Source of the DNA: Mycobacterium sp.
Lineage (GTDB): Bacteria > Actinomycetota > Actinomycetes > Mycobacteriales > Mycobacteriaceae
DNA: 56,117 nucleotides
Direction of reading: 5' to 3'
Assembly (NCBI GenBank): GCA_011620645.1
Contig: WOYS01000057.1
Location: forward strand, 4,388-60,504
The stretch's first letter is position 1; every line of letters begins with the position of its first letter. Position numbers and translations under genes: made by a program. Under the pieces are notes generated by a model. The model saw only the letters and a list, made by a program, of their open reading frames with translations. It was not told the origin of the DNA and did no database searches. Positions 35,539 through 43,783 of the stretch are shown here, one piece after another.

Positions 35539-35594
35539 AGCCAATAAGACTACTGTGATCGTGGGGATCTCCCATGCCAGTCAGTGGAGGTGAC

Positions 35595-36335
35595 ATGACG
35601 ACTCCGATCGACTCAAGCCGCCCGTATCGTTCAGCGGCCGCGGTGCGTCCCGCCGAGGACCTGCCCGAAGCCTTCGCCGAGGGCGTCGCACAATTTCTCG
35701 GAAGGCCGCGCGCGCGTGGCTGGATTCACGTCTACTCGGCCATCGTGGCGTTCATCGCCGGCGCCGCGCTGGTGTCGGTGTCGTGGGCTCTGCAGTCCAC
35801 CACTGCCGGGCTGGCGACGCTGCTGTACACGTTCACGATCGTGGCGATGTTCGCCGTCAGCGGTGTGTATCACCGGGTGACGTGGAAGTCGCCGACGGCC
35901 CGCAAGTGGATGAAGCGACTCGACCACTCGATGATCTTCATCTTCATCGCGGGCAGCTACACCCCGTTCGCGCTGCTGGCACTGCCCGAATCCAAAGGCA
36001 TGGTGCTGTTCTGGATCGTCTGGGGCGGCGCCATCGCCGGGGTGCTCATGAAGATGTTCTGGCCCTCGGCACCGCGCTGGGTCGGCGTGCCGCTCTACCT
36101 GCTGCTGGGCTGGGTGGCGGCGTGGTTCATCGGCCCGATCCTGGACGGCGCCGGGGTGGCGGCGGTGGTGCTGCTGATCGTCGGCGGCGCGCTCTACAGC
36201 ATCGGCGGGGTGTTCTACGGACTGAAGTGGCCCAACCCGTGGCCGACCACGTTCGGCCACCACGAGTTCTTCCACTCCTGCACGGCCGTCGCGGCGCTGT
36301 GCCACTACATCGCGATGTGGTTCGCAGTCTTCTGA
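35595..36335 (+). CDS. Hemolysin III/YqfA (PAQR-type) membrane protein
   Basis: A 246-residue protein with seven predicted membrane helices from about residue 45, counterpart of Rv1085c. Family metal-site residues are visible: the conserved [10 protein letters not shown] in helix 3, [16 protein letters not shown] in the next, and the final [20 protein letters not shown] with His pairs. These match the zinc-binding PAQR/HlyIII superfamily of putative hydrolases; haemolytic activity is not implied. ATG 35595 has GTGGAGGTGAC upstream and is divergent from the Z-prenyl synthase. Confidence 0.88.
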   Translation: MTTPIDSSRPYRSAAAVRPAEDLPEAFAEGVAQFLGRPRARGWIHVYSAIVAFIAGAALVSVSWALQSTTAGLATLLYTFTIVAMFAVSGVYHRVTWKSPTARKWMKRLDHSMIFIFIAGSYTPFALLALPESKGMVLFWIVWGGAIAGVLMKMFWPSAPRWVGVPLYLLLGWVAAWFIGPILDGAGVAAVVLLIVGGALYSIGGVFYGLKWPNPWPTTFGHHEFFHSCTAVAALCHYIAMWFAVF

Positions 36336-36345
36336 CGACGAACAG

Positions 36346-36714
36346 CTACAGCTGGGCGATGTCGGCCGGGCCCCAGAAGGCCTTCATCGAGGTGATCTGC
36401 CCGTCGGCGTTGAAGGTCATCACCTCGATGGGCTCGATGCGCATCGCGCCACCAACGGTGATGGCGAAGACGAAGGCCGCCTCGCTGCCGCCCGCACGGA
36501 AGGACAGCAGCTCGGTGGTCACCTCGACGCTCTTGAGGTTCTTGTAGAAGCCGGCGATCGCCTGACGGCCGATATGCACCTCACCGCCGCCCACCGGATC
36601 CTCCAGCGTGGCGTCCTCGGCGTAGAGCGCGGCCACATCGTCGGCGCTGCCCTTGGCTGCGGTGTCGAGATAGCGCTGAACGAAACCCTGCAACACGTCC
36701 GGCTCGAAGCTCAT
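36346..36714 (-). CDS. Ketosteroid isomerase-like (NTF2 fold) protein
   Basis: A 122-residue protein strikingly similar along its length to bacterial delta-5-3-ketosteroid isomerase: VQRYLDTAAKGSADDVAALY, then ATLEDPVG, and EVMTFNADGQITSMKAFWGP. The catalytic Tyr (Y15) and base Asp (D39) are retained; the third active-site acid, Asp in the classical enzyme, is Glu here (E97 in PIEVMTF). It would shift the steroid double bond from delta-5 to delta-4. ATG 36714. It is convergent with the hemolysin III gene and in the mca strand direction; no other steroid gene is adjacent. Confidence 0.8.
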   Translation of the reverse strand: MSFEPDVLQGFVQRYLDTAAKGSADDVAALYAEDATLEDPVGGGEVHIGRQAIAGFYKNLKSVEVTTELLSFRAGGSEAAFVFAITVGGAMRIEPIEVMTFNADGQITSMKAFWGPADIAQL

Positions 36715-36848
36715 GAGCGGCAGGCTACACGGCAGGCCGCGCGGCGGTTGGAGAAAGTGCGACAGCAGGATCCTCGACGGTGGTGGCGGGCAGATCGCAG
36801 ACCCGGCCACTCGGGCCGTGCTCGAAGGTTCCGGATCCGCCCGGGGCG

Positions 36849-37106
36849 TTACGACTTGGCGTCACCCTTGAACTCACCTGTTGTGCCTTCGTCGACGGCC
36901 TGATCGGGTTCGGGATTATCCGGATCGAACGATTCCGGCAGCCGGTTGAGGTGCCGGTTCATCGACCACACCAGTGCGAAGGTCCCGATGAGCAGCAGCA
37001 CGACCACCAGCAGTGCGACCGGGCTGGCCTTACCGAAGTCCGGGCCGGTCTTCTGCGGCCCCTCCTCGGCGAGCAGGCCGATGGCGATCAGGAGAAGGTC
37101 TGTCAT
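36849..37106 (-). CDS. Small membrane protein following mca (Rv1083-type)
   Basis: An 85-residue protein with a membrane helix at about 28-50 ([20 protein letters not shown]) and an acidic tail ([15 protein letters not shown]). ATG 37106 overlaps the mca stop by four bases (ATGA), so it is translated with mca. Its conserved coupling to the mycothiol amidase suggests a related role, but nothing in the sequence shows one. Confidence 0.8.
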   Translation of the reverse strand: MTDLLLIAIGLLAEEGPQKTGPDFGKASPVALLVVVLLLIGTFALVWSMNRHLNRLPESFDPDNPEPDQAVDEGTTGEFKGDAKS

Positions 37107-37969
37107 GTCTCGATTCCTGTGAACAGGTCGGTCTCGGGCAGTTGCACCGGGACGCGGGACCGCGCGAGCTCGAACTCCTCGGTCGGCCAGAGCCGCTGCT
37201 GCCACTCCATCGGGGCGGTGAAGAAGAAACTCTTCGGGTCGATCTGGGTTGCGTGTGCCAGTAGGGCGTCATCGCGCTGCTGGAAGTACTTCGCGCACTC
37301 GATACGGGTGGTGACCCGCTTGTCGAGCAGGTCATCCTCGGGATCCCACTTCTCCAGCCAACTGACGAACGGGCCCTCCTGGCCGTTCCCGGCGAACTCG
37401 TCCTGCAGCACCTGCATCCGCTGACGCAGGAAACCGTGGTTGTAGTACAGCTTGGACACCGCCCAGGGTTCCCCGGCGTCGGGGTAGCGCACATGATCGG
37501 CGGCCGCCTCGTAGGCGGCCACGGACACCTCGTGGCACCGGATGTGGTCCGGGTGCGGATACCCGCCGTTCTCGTCATAGGTGGTGAGCACGTGCGGGCG
37601 GAACTCGCGGATCACCCGCACCAGCGCCATGGTCGGCTCGTCCAGCGGCACCGTGGCGAAGGACCCCTCCGGCAGCGGCGGCAGCGGGTCACCCTCGGGA
37701 AGCCCCGAATCGACATATCCCAGCCAGTGGTGCTCGACACCCAGGATCTCGGCGGCTCTTGCCATCTCGTCGCGGCGCACCTCGTGGATGCGTCCGCGCA
37801 CCTCAGGGATGTCCATCGCCGGGTTGAGGATGTCCCCGCGTTCACCACCGGTCAGGCTCACCACCAGGACCCGGGCGCCTTCATCGGCGTACCGGGCGGT
37901 GGTGGCCGCACCCTTACTGGACTCGTCATCAGGGTGGGCGTGCACCGCCATCAAGCGCAGTTCAGTCAT
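37103..37969 (-). CDS. mca: Mycothiol S-conjugate amidase
   Basis: A 288-residue zinc amidase identical in length to Rv1082. The LmbE/PIG-L metal motif is [12 protein letters not shown] (H12, D15), and the third ligand lies in [14 protein letters not shown]. Mca cleaves mycothiol conjugates of drugs and electrophiles to a mercapturic acid, which is exported, and glucosaminyl-inositol, which is recycled. ATG 37969 ([13 protein letters not shown]) is chosen over an upstream start because homologues begin there. The downstream small membrane protein is coupled to it. This gene is diagnostic for a mycothiol-producing actinobacterium. Confidence 0.95.
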   Translation of the reverse strand: MTELRLMAVHAHPDDESSKGAATTARYADEGARVLVVSLTGGERGDILNPAMDIPEVRGRIHEVRRDEMARAAEILGVEHHWLGYVDSGLPEGDPLPPLPEGSFATVPLDEPTMALVRVIREFRPHVLTTYDENGGYPHPDHIRCHEVSVAAYEAAADHVRYPDAGEPWAVSKLYYNHGFLRQRMQVLQDEFAGNGQEGPFVSWLEKWDPEDDLLDKRVTTRIECAKYFQQRDDALLAHATQIDPKSFFFTAPMEWQQRLWPTEEFELARSRVPVQLPETDLFTGIET

Positions 37970-38058
37970 CGTGCCTGTCTCATCCAACGGCTCATGCCAT
38001 CCAACAACGACGGCCGTCTTCCCTTCATGCCCACAGTCCTATAGTTCCAGTTCTAGTA

Positions 38059-38514
38059 GTGGCAATCGACCGACGGGCACCCGAAACCTTGACCATCGAC
38101 CGTCCCGCCGCCCGTTACGGGCGGCAGAAGATGTCCCGCCGCGCCCGCCGCCGGGTGGTGATCGCCCTTTTCCTGCTGATTGTGACGGTAGGAGTGGGGA
38201 TCGCGCTCATCGCGTTCCAGCGGTTCGGCACCAACGATGTCAAAGGCGAGCTCGGCGGTTACAAGCTGATCGACGACGAGTCAGTGGCCGTGACCATCAC
38301 CGTCACGCGATCCGATCCGTCGTTGCCCGCGGTGTGCATCGTGCGGGCGCGATCCATCGACGGGGACGAGACGGGTCGCCGGGAGATCCTGGTGCCGCCG
38401 TCCTCGGCGAAGTCGGTGGTGATCGATACGGTCGTCAAGTCCACCAAACCGCCCGTCATCGGCGATATCTACGGCTGCGGCATCGACGTGCCGGCCTACC
38501 TGGTGGCTCCTTAG
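38059..38514 (+). CDS. DUF4307 membrane-anchored protein
   Basis: A 151-residue protein, counterpart of Rv1081c: a basic cytoplasmic start, one membrane helix at about 34-54 (VVIALFLLIVTVGVGIALIAF) and an extracytoplasmic beta-rich domain with two Cys (AVCIVRAR and IYGCGIDVP) that could form a disulfide. The function is unknown. The start is GTG 38059. It is divergent from mca and precedes greA. Confidence 0.83.
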   Translation: MAIDRRAPETLTIDRPAARYGRQKMSRRARRRVVIALFLLIVTVGVGIALIAFQRFGTNDVKGELGGYKLIDDESVAVTITVTRSDPSLPAVCIVRARSIDGDETGRREILVPPSSAKSVVIDTVVKSTKPPVIGDIYGCGIDVPAYLVAP

Positions 38515-38587
38515 AGACGTCCACGCGACGAACAGCGAACTGCGAAATCATGAAAAGCGGTTGGCGCCGCGGTGGTAACGTTGACCG

Positions 38588-38615
38588 ATACACGGTTCCG
38601 GCTGGAACCGTGTAT
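38588..38615. promoter_or_regulatory. Perfect 12-bp inverted repeat upstream of greA
   Basis: ATACACGGTTCC-ggct-GGAACCGTGTAT lies 74 bp after the DUF4307 gene and 100 bp before greA, directly behind TTGACC (38581-38586). As RNA it makes a 12-bp stem with a tetraloop; as DNA it is a 28-bp palindrome of the size of a dimeric repressor site. It could terminate the upstream gene, attenuate greA or be an operator. Nothing else in the 201-bp gap looks coding. Confidence 0.6.
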
Positions 38616-38715
38616 TGCTGCATTAGCGCGCTGCCACGCGCCTGCGATAGCGGCGATACACGACCTTCCCACGCGACACAGCGCGAGAAATGATCAACGA
38701 CAGGAGCGCGAGGAC

Positions 38716-39210
38716 ATGACCGACACCCAGGTCACCTGGCTGACCGAAGAGGCCTACGACCGGTTGAAGGCGGAGCTGGACCAGCTGATCGCCAACCGGC
38801 CCGTGATCGCTGCTGAGATCAACGACCGGCGCGAAGAGGGCGACCTGCGCGAGAACGGTGGCTACCACGCCGCCCGCGAGCAGCAGGGTCAGGAAGAAGC
38901 GCGGATCCGGCAGCTGCAGGAACTGCTGAACAACGCCAAGGTGGGCGAAGCCCCCAAGCAGTCCGGTGTCGCGTTGCCCGGCTCGGTGGTCAAGGTGCAG
39001 TACGGCGACGACAAGACCGATACCGAGACCTTCCTGATCGCCACCCGCCAGGAGGGCGTCAGCGATGGCAAGCTCGAGGTCTATTCGCCGAAGTCGCCCC
39101 TGGGCGAGGCCCTGCTGGATGCCAAGGTCGGCGACACCCGCAGCTACACCATCCCCAACGGCAACACCGTCACCGTGACACTTCTCAGCGCGGAGCCCTA
39201 CCACTCCTGA
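38716..39210 (+). CDS. greA: Transcription elongation factor GreA
   Basis: A 164-residue protein: an N-terminal antiparallel coiled coil (about 12-78) with the acidic tip [20 protein letters not shown], which enters the RNA polymerase secondary channel to stimulate transcript cleavage, and a C-terminal FKBP-like domain ([20 protein letters not shown]). Length equals Rv1080c. ATG 38716 follows GGAGCGCGAGGAC. A palindrome lies in its leader. The GPP34 gene starts 5 bp after its stop and is likely cotranscribed. Confidence 0.95.
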   Translation: MTDTQVTWLTEEAYDRLKAELDQLIANRPVIAAEINDRREEGDLRENGGYHAAREQQGQEEARIRQLQELLNNAKVGEAPKQSGVALPGSVVKVQYGDDKTDTETFLIATRQEGVSDGKLEVYSPKSPLGEALLDAKVGDTRSYTIPNGNTVTVTLLSAEPYHS

Positions 39211-39214
39211 GCCG

Positions 39215-39901
39215 GTGGCCCACATCGCCGAGGATCTGCTACTGCTGCTTCTCGACAACGCATCGGCTCAGCCCGGACTGGACCGCCCGCGCAGGCAACG
39301 CGTGCTCGCCGCGGCGGTCCTGTTGGACCTGGCCTGGGCGTGCCGCATCCGGCCTGCGGTGGACGGCGAAGCGGTAGCGGCCGGGACGCTCGTCGCGCTG
39401 GCCGGGGACGGACCGCTCGATCCGGTCACCGGACCGGCGCTCGCTCTGCTGTCCCAACGTGCGCTGCGGCCGTCGTCGGCCATCGCCAAACTGGGCAGGC
39501 ACACCGAGGGCCAGCTCGTCGAGCATCTGGAGCGCAGTGGGCAGATCCGCCGGATCCCGTTGCCGTCCAAGGGATTCAGGAAGTCGATCGCATTCACGAA
39601 GGAAATGGCGTTGCCACTGATCACCCGGGACCGCGCGGGGCCCGCTCGCGCTGCATTGCTGTCGGCGCTGTTCGATCGTCGCCCACCCGCGCCGCCGACG
39701 GCCGCGATCATCTCGCTGCTGCACGCCGTCGATGGACTGGGCGCACTGCTGAGCCTCAATGATCGGGGCTGGCGCTGGGTGCACGCCCGTGCCGGTGAGA
39801 TCGCCCTGGGCAGTTGGGTGGACGAGTCCCCCACCGCACTGCCGGAGGTGAATCTCGCGGTCACCATGTCGGCGCTGCGACCCGCGCTGCGCGCACGCTG
39901 A
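39215..39901 (+). CDS. GPP34/GOLPH3-family protein
   Basis: A 228-residue all-helical protein with the Golgi phosphoprotein 3 pattern: IAEDLLLLLLDNASAQP at the start, LAAAVLLDLAWACRI, and later RDRAGPARAALLSALF and AAIISLLHAVDGLGALLS. The eukaryotic relatives bind phosphatidylinositol-4-phosphate; the actinobacterial members, often several per genome, have no proven role but might bind anionic phospholipids. GTG 39215 is five bases after greA, and the stop is 8 bp from the convergent metB stop. In M. tuberculosis greA is followed directly by metB as I recall, so this is an inserted gene. Confidence 0.82.
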   Translation: MAHIAEDLLLLLLDNASAQPGLDRPRRQRVLAAAVLLDLAWACRIRPAVDGEAVAAGTLVALAGDGPLDPVTGPALALLSQRALRPSSAIAKLGRHTEGQLVEHLERSGQIRRIPLPSKGFRKSIAFTKEMALPLITRDRAGPARAALLSALFDRRPPAPPTAAIISLLHAVDGLGALLSLNDRGWRWVHARAGEIALGSWVDESPTALPEVNLAVTMSALRPALRAR

Positions 39902-39908
39902 AAATAGC

Positions 39909-41081
39909 TCAGCGCAGCGCCTGCTCCAGATCGCCCAGCAGGTCGGCGGCCTCCTCGATACCCACCGACAGCCGGACCAGATCCTCGGGCACCTCGAGCT
40001 GCGAGCCCGCGGTGGATGCGTGCGTCATCGCGCCGGGATGTTCGATCAGCGATTCCACCCCGCCCAAAGATTCGGCGAGAATGAAAATCTCCGTGCGGGC
40101 GCAGAATTCCTGTGCCGCCGCACGTCCGCCGCGCAGCCGCACCGACACCATGCCGCCGAAACCGGACATCTGCTTGGCCGCGACCTCGTGGTTGGGATGG
40201 CTGGACAGGCCCGGGTACAGCACCGATTCGATGGCCGGGTGCTCGACCAGGAATTCGGCGACCTGGGCGGCGTTCTCGCTGTGCCGTTGCATGCGCAGCA
40301 CCAGTGTCTTGAGGCCCCGCATGGTCAGGTAGGCGTCGAAGGGACCGGGTACCGCGCCCGCACCGTTCTGCAGGAACGCGAAGGCGGTGTCGAGTTCCTC
40401 ATCGCTGGTCAGCAGTGCGCCGCCGACCACATCGGAATGACCGCCGATGTACTTCGTCGTCGAGTGCAGCACGATATCCGCGCCGAGGGTCAGCGGCTGC
40501 TGCAGCGCCGGTGAGGCAAATGTGTTGTCCACCAACAACTTCGCACCCACGCGGGTGGACAGCTCGGCGATCCCGGCGATATCGGCGATCGACAGCAGCG
40601 GGTTGGTCGGGGTCTCCACCCAGATCAACTTCGTCTGCGCGGTGATCGCGGCCGCAACGGCGTCCAGATCGGCCAGCGCAACGGGGGTGTACCCGATCCC
40701 CCACTGGCTGAACACCTTGTCGATCAGACGGAAGGTGCCGCCGTAGGCATCGTCGGGAATGACGACGTGGTCGCCGGGACGCAGCACAGCGCGCAGGGCA
40801 CAGTCGGTGGCCGCCATACCCGAGGCGAATGCGCGGCCGTAGTCGGCCTGCTCGACGGCGGCCAGCGAAACTTCCAGCGCGGCGCGGGTCGGATTGCCGG
40901 TGCGGGCGTATTCGAATCCGCCGCGCAGGCCGCCGACGCCGTCCTGGGCGAAGGTGGAACTGGCGTAAATCGGGGCATTGACGGCGCCGGTGGCCGGGTC
41001 GGGCCGGAACCCGGCGTGGATGGCGCGGGTCGCCAGACCCTGCCACCGATGTGCGTCATGTGCGGAGCGCTGTTCACCCAT
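39909..41081 (-). CDS. metB: Cystathionine gamma-synthase
   Basis: A 390-residue Cys/Met-metabolism PLP enzyme, counterpart of Rv1079. PLP lysine K210 lies in HSTTKYIGGHSDVVGG; FEYARTGNPTR and ASGMAATDCALRA near the start and the LAESLGGVESLIEHPGAMTH segment are typical. It joins O-succinyl- (or O-acetyl-) homoserine with cysteine. Together with the nearby cbs it covers both directions of transsulfuration. Some mycobacterial MetB enzymes also show gamma-lyase activity. ATG 41081 (MGEQRSAHDAHRW). Confidence 0.92.
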   Translation of the reverse strand: MGEQRSAHDAHRWQGLATRAIHAGFRPDPATGAVNAPIYASSTFAQDGVGGLRGGFEYARTGNPTRAALEVSLAAVEQADYGRAFASGMAATDCALRAVLRPGDHVVIPDDAYGGTFRLIDKVFSQWGIGYTPVALADLDAVAAAITAQTKLIWVETPTNPLLSIADIAGIAELSTRVGAKLLVDNTFASPALQQPLTLGADIVLHSTTKYIGGHSDVVGGALLTSDEELDTAFAFLQNGAGAVPGPFDAYLTMRGLKTLVLRMQRHSENAAQVAEFLVEHPAIESVLYPGLSSHPNHEVAAKQMSGFGGMVSVRLRGGRAAAQEFCARTEIFILAESLGGVESLIEHPGAMTHASTAGSQLEVPEDLVRLSVGIEEAADLLGDLEQALR

Positions 41082-41113
41082 GCCGATCAGGGTAGTGGGC
41101 CCCCGATGAACGA

Positions 41114-41145
41114 AACGGGGTGGACCGTTGCCGGTCCACCCCGTT
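41114..41145 (-). terminator. Hairpin terminator after pra
   Basis: AACGGGGTGGACC and its exact complement enclose a six-base loop, a perfect 13-bp stem, 17 bp downstream of the pra stop and upstream of metB. On the minus strand it is followed by TCGTTC. It separates pra from metB, which therefore needs its own promoter in the 32 bp that remain or within the stem region. Confidence 0.8.
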
Positions 41146-41161
41146 CCTTGCGTTCTGGCAC

Positions 41162-42214
41162 CTACGGTGTCAGCGGAGCCACCTGGCCACCGGTCAGGCG
41201 CCGGTAGGCGTAGACCGTGATCAGCGAGATCACCGGGTACGCGACCAGCAGGCCGACGAAACACACCAGCACACCGAGGATCGCGATACCGATGGTGGCC
41301 AACCAGGTCAGCGCCATCGGACCGAAATTCTTCTTGCCGATCTCGAAGCTGCTCGTGACACCGTCGATGCCCGAGGTGTTGCGGTCGATCACGATGACCG
41401 TGGTGAACAGCAGCATGATCGTGGCGATGATGCCCGGCACGACGAACAGCAGGACGCCGACGAAGACGATCAGGCCGGAGACGACCGACGCGATGATCAC
41501 GTTGACCACGTTGCGCGGCTTGAAGAACGACCCGATCTCCACGGGCTGCCCGTTGGCGATGTCGAGCATGCCGCCGATGTAGGCGGATTGCACCACCGCC
41601 ACCACCACCAGCATCACCGCACCACCGAGGAGCGAGACGACGATGCCGCCAGTACCCATCGAGTAGCTCGCCGAGTATTCGCCGTAGGCCGTGGTGGTGA
41701 ACTGGCTGGAAATGAGCTGGATGATGCCCTGCACGACGCCGTAGACCAGGCCGAACACGATCGTCGGGACGAGGATCGCCGCGGCGTTCTTGCTGAACTT
41801 GTTCCACGCCCAGGAGACCGCCTCCCCGACGCTGTAGGCCGGCGCACCGAATCCGGGTGCACCGGGGTAGCCGCCCGGCGCCGGGTAGCCCACGGGCGGT
41901 GGAGGTGGCGGATAACCGCCCTGCGGCGGTGGTGGCGGGTAGCCCCCTGGCGGCGGCGGCGGGAATCCACCCTGCGGCGGCGGCGGGAATCCACCCTGCG
42001 GCGGCGGCGGGAATCCGCCCTGCGGCGGCGGCGGGTAACCACCGGGTGGCGGCGGGTAGCCCCCGGGTGGTGGTGGCGGGTAACCACCGGGTGGCGGCGG
42101 CGGGAATCCGCCTTGCGGCGGCGGGTAACCACCGGGCGGTGGTGGTGGCGGGTAACCACCGGGCGGGGGCGGGGGCGGGTAATTCCCAGGAGGTGGTGGC
42201 GGTTGCTCGGTCAT
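41162..42214 (-). CDS. pra: Proline-rich antigen homologue (Pra)
   Basis: A 350-residue membrane protein. Residues about 5-120 consist of short repeats of the types PPPPGGYPP and PPPQGGFPP; the rest is an RDD/DUF975-like membrane domain with about five helices (AAILVPTIVFGLVYGVVQGI, GGIVVSLLGGAVMLVVVAVV, VVSGLIVFVGVLLFVVPGII and others). It is the counterpart of Rv1078, a recognised antigen. The repeat region is longer and more Gly-rich than I recall for M. tuberculosis. The matching DNA is a minisatellite-like stretch likely to vary in copy number between strains. Confidence 0.9.
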   Translation of the reverse strand: MTEQPPPPPGNYPPPPPPGGYPPPPPPGGYPPPQGGFPPPPPGGYPPPPPGGYPPPPGGYPPPPQGGFPPPPQGGFPPPPQGGFPPPPPGGYPPPPPQGGYPPPPPPVGYPAPGGYPGAPGFGAPAYSVGEAVSWAWNKFSKNAAAILVPTIVFGLVYGVVQGIIQLISSQFTTTAYGEYSASYSMGTGGIVVSLLGGAVMLVVVAVVQSAYIGGMLDIANGQPVEIGSFFKPRNVVNVIIASVVSGLIVFVGVLLFVVPGIIATIMLLFTTVIVIDRNTSGIDGVTSSFEIGKKNFGPMALTWLATIGIAILGVLVCFVGLLVAYPVISLITVYAYRRLTGGQVAPLTP

Positions 42215-42350
42215 GTGCGCCTTCCAGATGAGGAAATTAGCTGGCTCTGCGGCGTGTAACCCTACCTGAGAAGGTGCTCAGATTGGCGTCGCTAACGCCA
42301 AGTTCATCAGCTGGATACGGCGTCGGCCGATACCCTTGTTGCCAGCGCAA

Positions 42351-43754
42351 TCAGTACGATTCGCGGTACGGGGTTCCCTCGGACAGCGATCCCAACAGGT
42401 CGTGGCGGGTCAGCACGCCGATCGGCTTGCCGTCCTGGACAACCATGACCGCGTCGGTGTCCCGCAATGTTTTTGCCGCGGTACCGAGCAGTTCGCCGGA
42501 TCCGATGAGCGGCAACGGCGCGCTCATGTGCTGGGCGACGGCGTCGGCGAGCTTTGCTCGTCCTTCGAAAACCGCTGAGAGCAACTCCCTTTCGGATACG
42601 CTGCCCGCGACTTCGCCCGCCATCACCGGCGGCTCGGCACCGACCACCGGCATCTGAGACACCCCGTATTCGCGCAGGATGTTGATCGCGTCGCGCACGG
42701 TTTCCGACGGATGGGTGTGCACCAGGTCCGGTAGCGCACCGGACTTGCGGCGCAACACCTCTCCCACGGTGACGTCGTCGATGGACCCGTCCAGCCTGCT
42801 GCGCAGGAAGCCGTAGGACGACATCCACGCGTCGTTGAAAACCTTTGACAGGTAGCCGCGCCCACCGTCGGGCAGCAGCACCACCACCACGGCGTCCGGA
42901 CCGGCCTCCTCGGCCACCTTCAGTGCGGCCACTGCGGCCATACCGCAGGATCCGCCGACCAGCAATGCCTCTTCGCGGGCCAACCGCCGGGTCATCTCGA
43001 ACGAATCGGCATCGGAGACAGCGATGATCTGATCCGGGATGCTCGGATCGTATGCGCTGGGCCAGAAGTCCTCACCGACGCCCTCGACCAGGTAGGGACG
43101 TCCGGTGCCGCCCGAGTACACCGAGCCCTCCGGGTCGGCGCCGATGACCTTCACCCGGCCGTCGGATACCTCTTTCAGGTATCGGCCGGTGCCGGTGATG
43201 GTGCCGCCGGTGCCCACCCCGGCCACGAAATGCGTGATTCTGCCGTCGGTGTCGGCCCAGATCTCGGGTCCGGTGGTCTCGTAGTGGCTTTCCGGGCCCA
43301 TCGGGTTGGAGTACTGATCGGGCTTCCACGCACCGTCGATCTCCTCGACGAGACGGTTGGAGACGCTGTAGTAGCTCGCCGGATCATCCGGCGCGACGGC
43401 GGTCGGGCACACGACCACCTCGGCGCCGTAGGCGCGCAGCACGTTCCGCTTGTCCTCGCTGACTTTGTCCGGGCAGACGAAGACACATCGGTAGCCGCGC
43501 TGCTGGGCAACCAGTGCCAGCCCGACGCCGGTGTTGCCGGACGTGGGTTCGACGATGGTGCCACCGGGCTTGAGCTCCCCGGATGCCTCGGCGGCGTCGA
43601 TCATCTTGATCGCGATGCGGTCCTTGGAGCTGCCGCCCGGGTTGAGGTACTCGATCTTCGCTGCGACCAAGCCCGATCCCGGCGCGACCACCGAGTTCAG
43701 CTGGACGAGCGGGGTATTGCCGATGAGCTCACTGATGTGCCTGGCGATACGCAT
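42351..43754 (-). CDS. cbs: Cystathionine beta-synthase with CBS pair
   Basis: A 467-residue enzyme, counterpart of Rv1077. The fold-type II PLP domain has K44 in NPGGSSKDRIA and phosphate-binding GVGTGGTITGTGRY. The C-terminal part (about 330-467) is a tandem CBS module (ETVRDAINILREYGVSQMPV and LRDTDAVMVVQDGKPIGVL), expected to sense adenosyl ligands; the mycobacterial enzyme is known to be stabilised by SAM. It condenses homocysteine with serine. The N-terminal haem domain of the human enzyme is absent, as in other bacteria. pra lies downstream on the same strand. Confidence 0.94.
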   Translation of the reverse strand: MRIARHISELIGNTPLVQLNSVVAPGSGLVAAKIEYLNPGGSSKDRIAIKMIDAAEASGELKPGGTIVEPTSGNTGVGLALVAQQRGYRCVFVCPDKVSEDKRNVLRAYGAEVVVCPTAVAPDDPASYYSVSNRLVEEIDGAWKPDQYSNPMGPESHYETTGPEIWADTDGRITHFVAGVGTGGTITGTGRYLKEVSDGRVKVIGADPEGSVYSGGTGRPYLVEGVGEDFWPSAYDPSIPDQIIAVSDADSFEMTRRLAREEALLVGGSCGMAAVAALKVAEEAGPDAVVVVLLPDGGRGYLSKVFNDAWMSSYGFLRSRLDGSIDDVTVGEVLRRKSGALPDLVHTHPSETVRDAINILREYGVSQMPVVGAEPPVMAGEVAGSVSERELLSAVFEGRAKLADAVAQHMSAPLPLIGSGELLGTAAKTLRDTDAVMVVQDGKPIGVLTRHDLLGSLSEGTPYRESY

Positions 43755-43783
43755 GCCACCATCGTCTCAGGCCGCCGGTCGAC

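Noticed and set aside
41120-42259. A 379-codon plus-strand frame with long Arg/Trp repeats
   Set aside because: It is the complement of the pra proline/glycine repeats; no independent coding signal.
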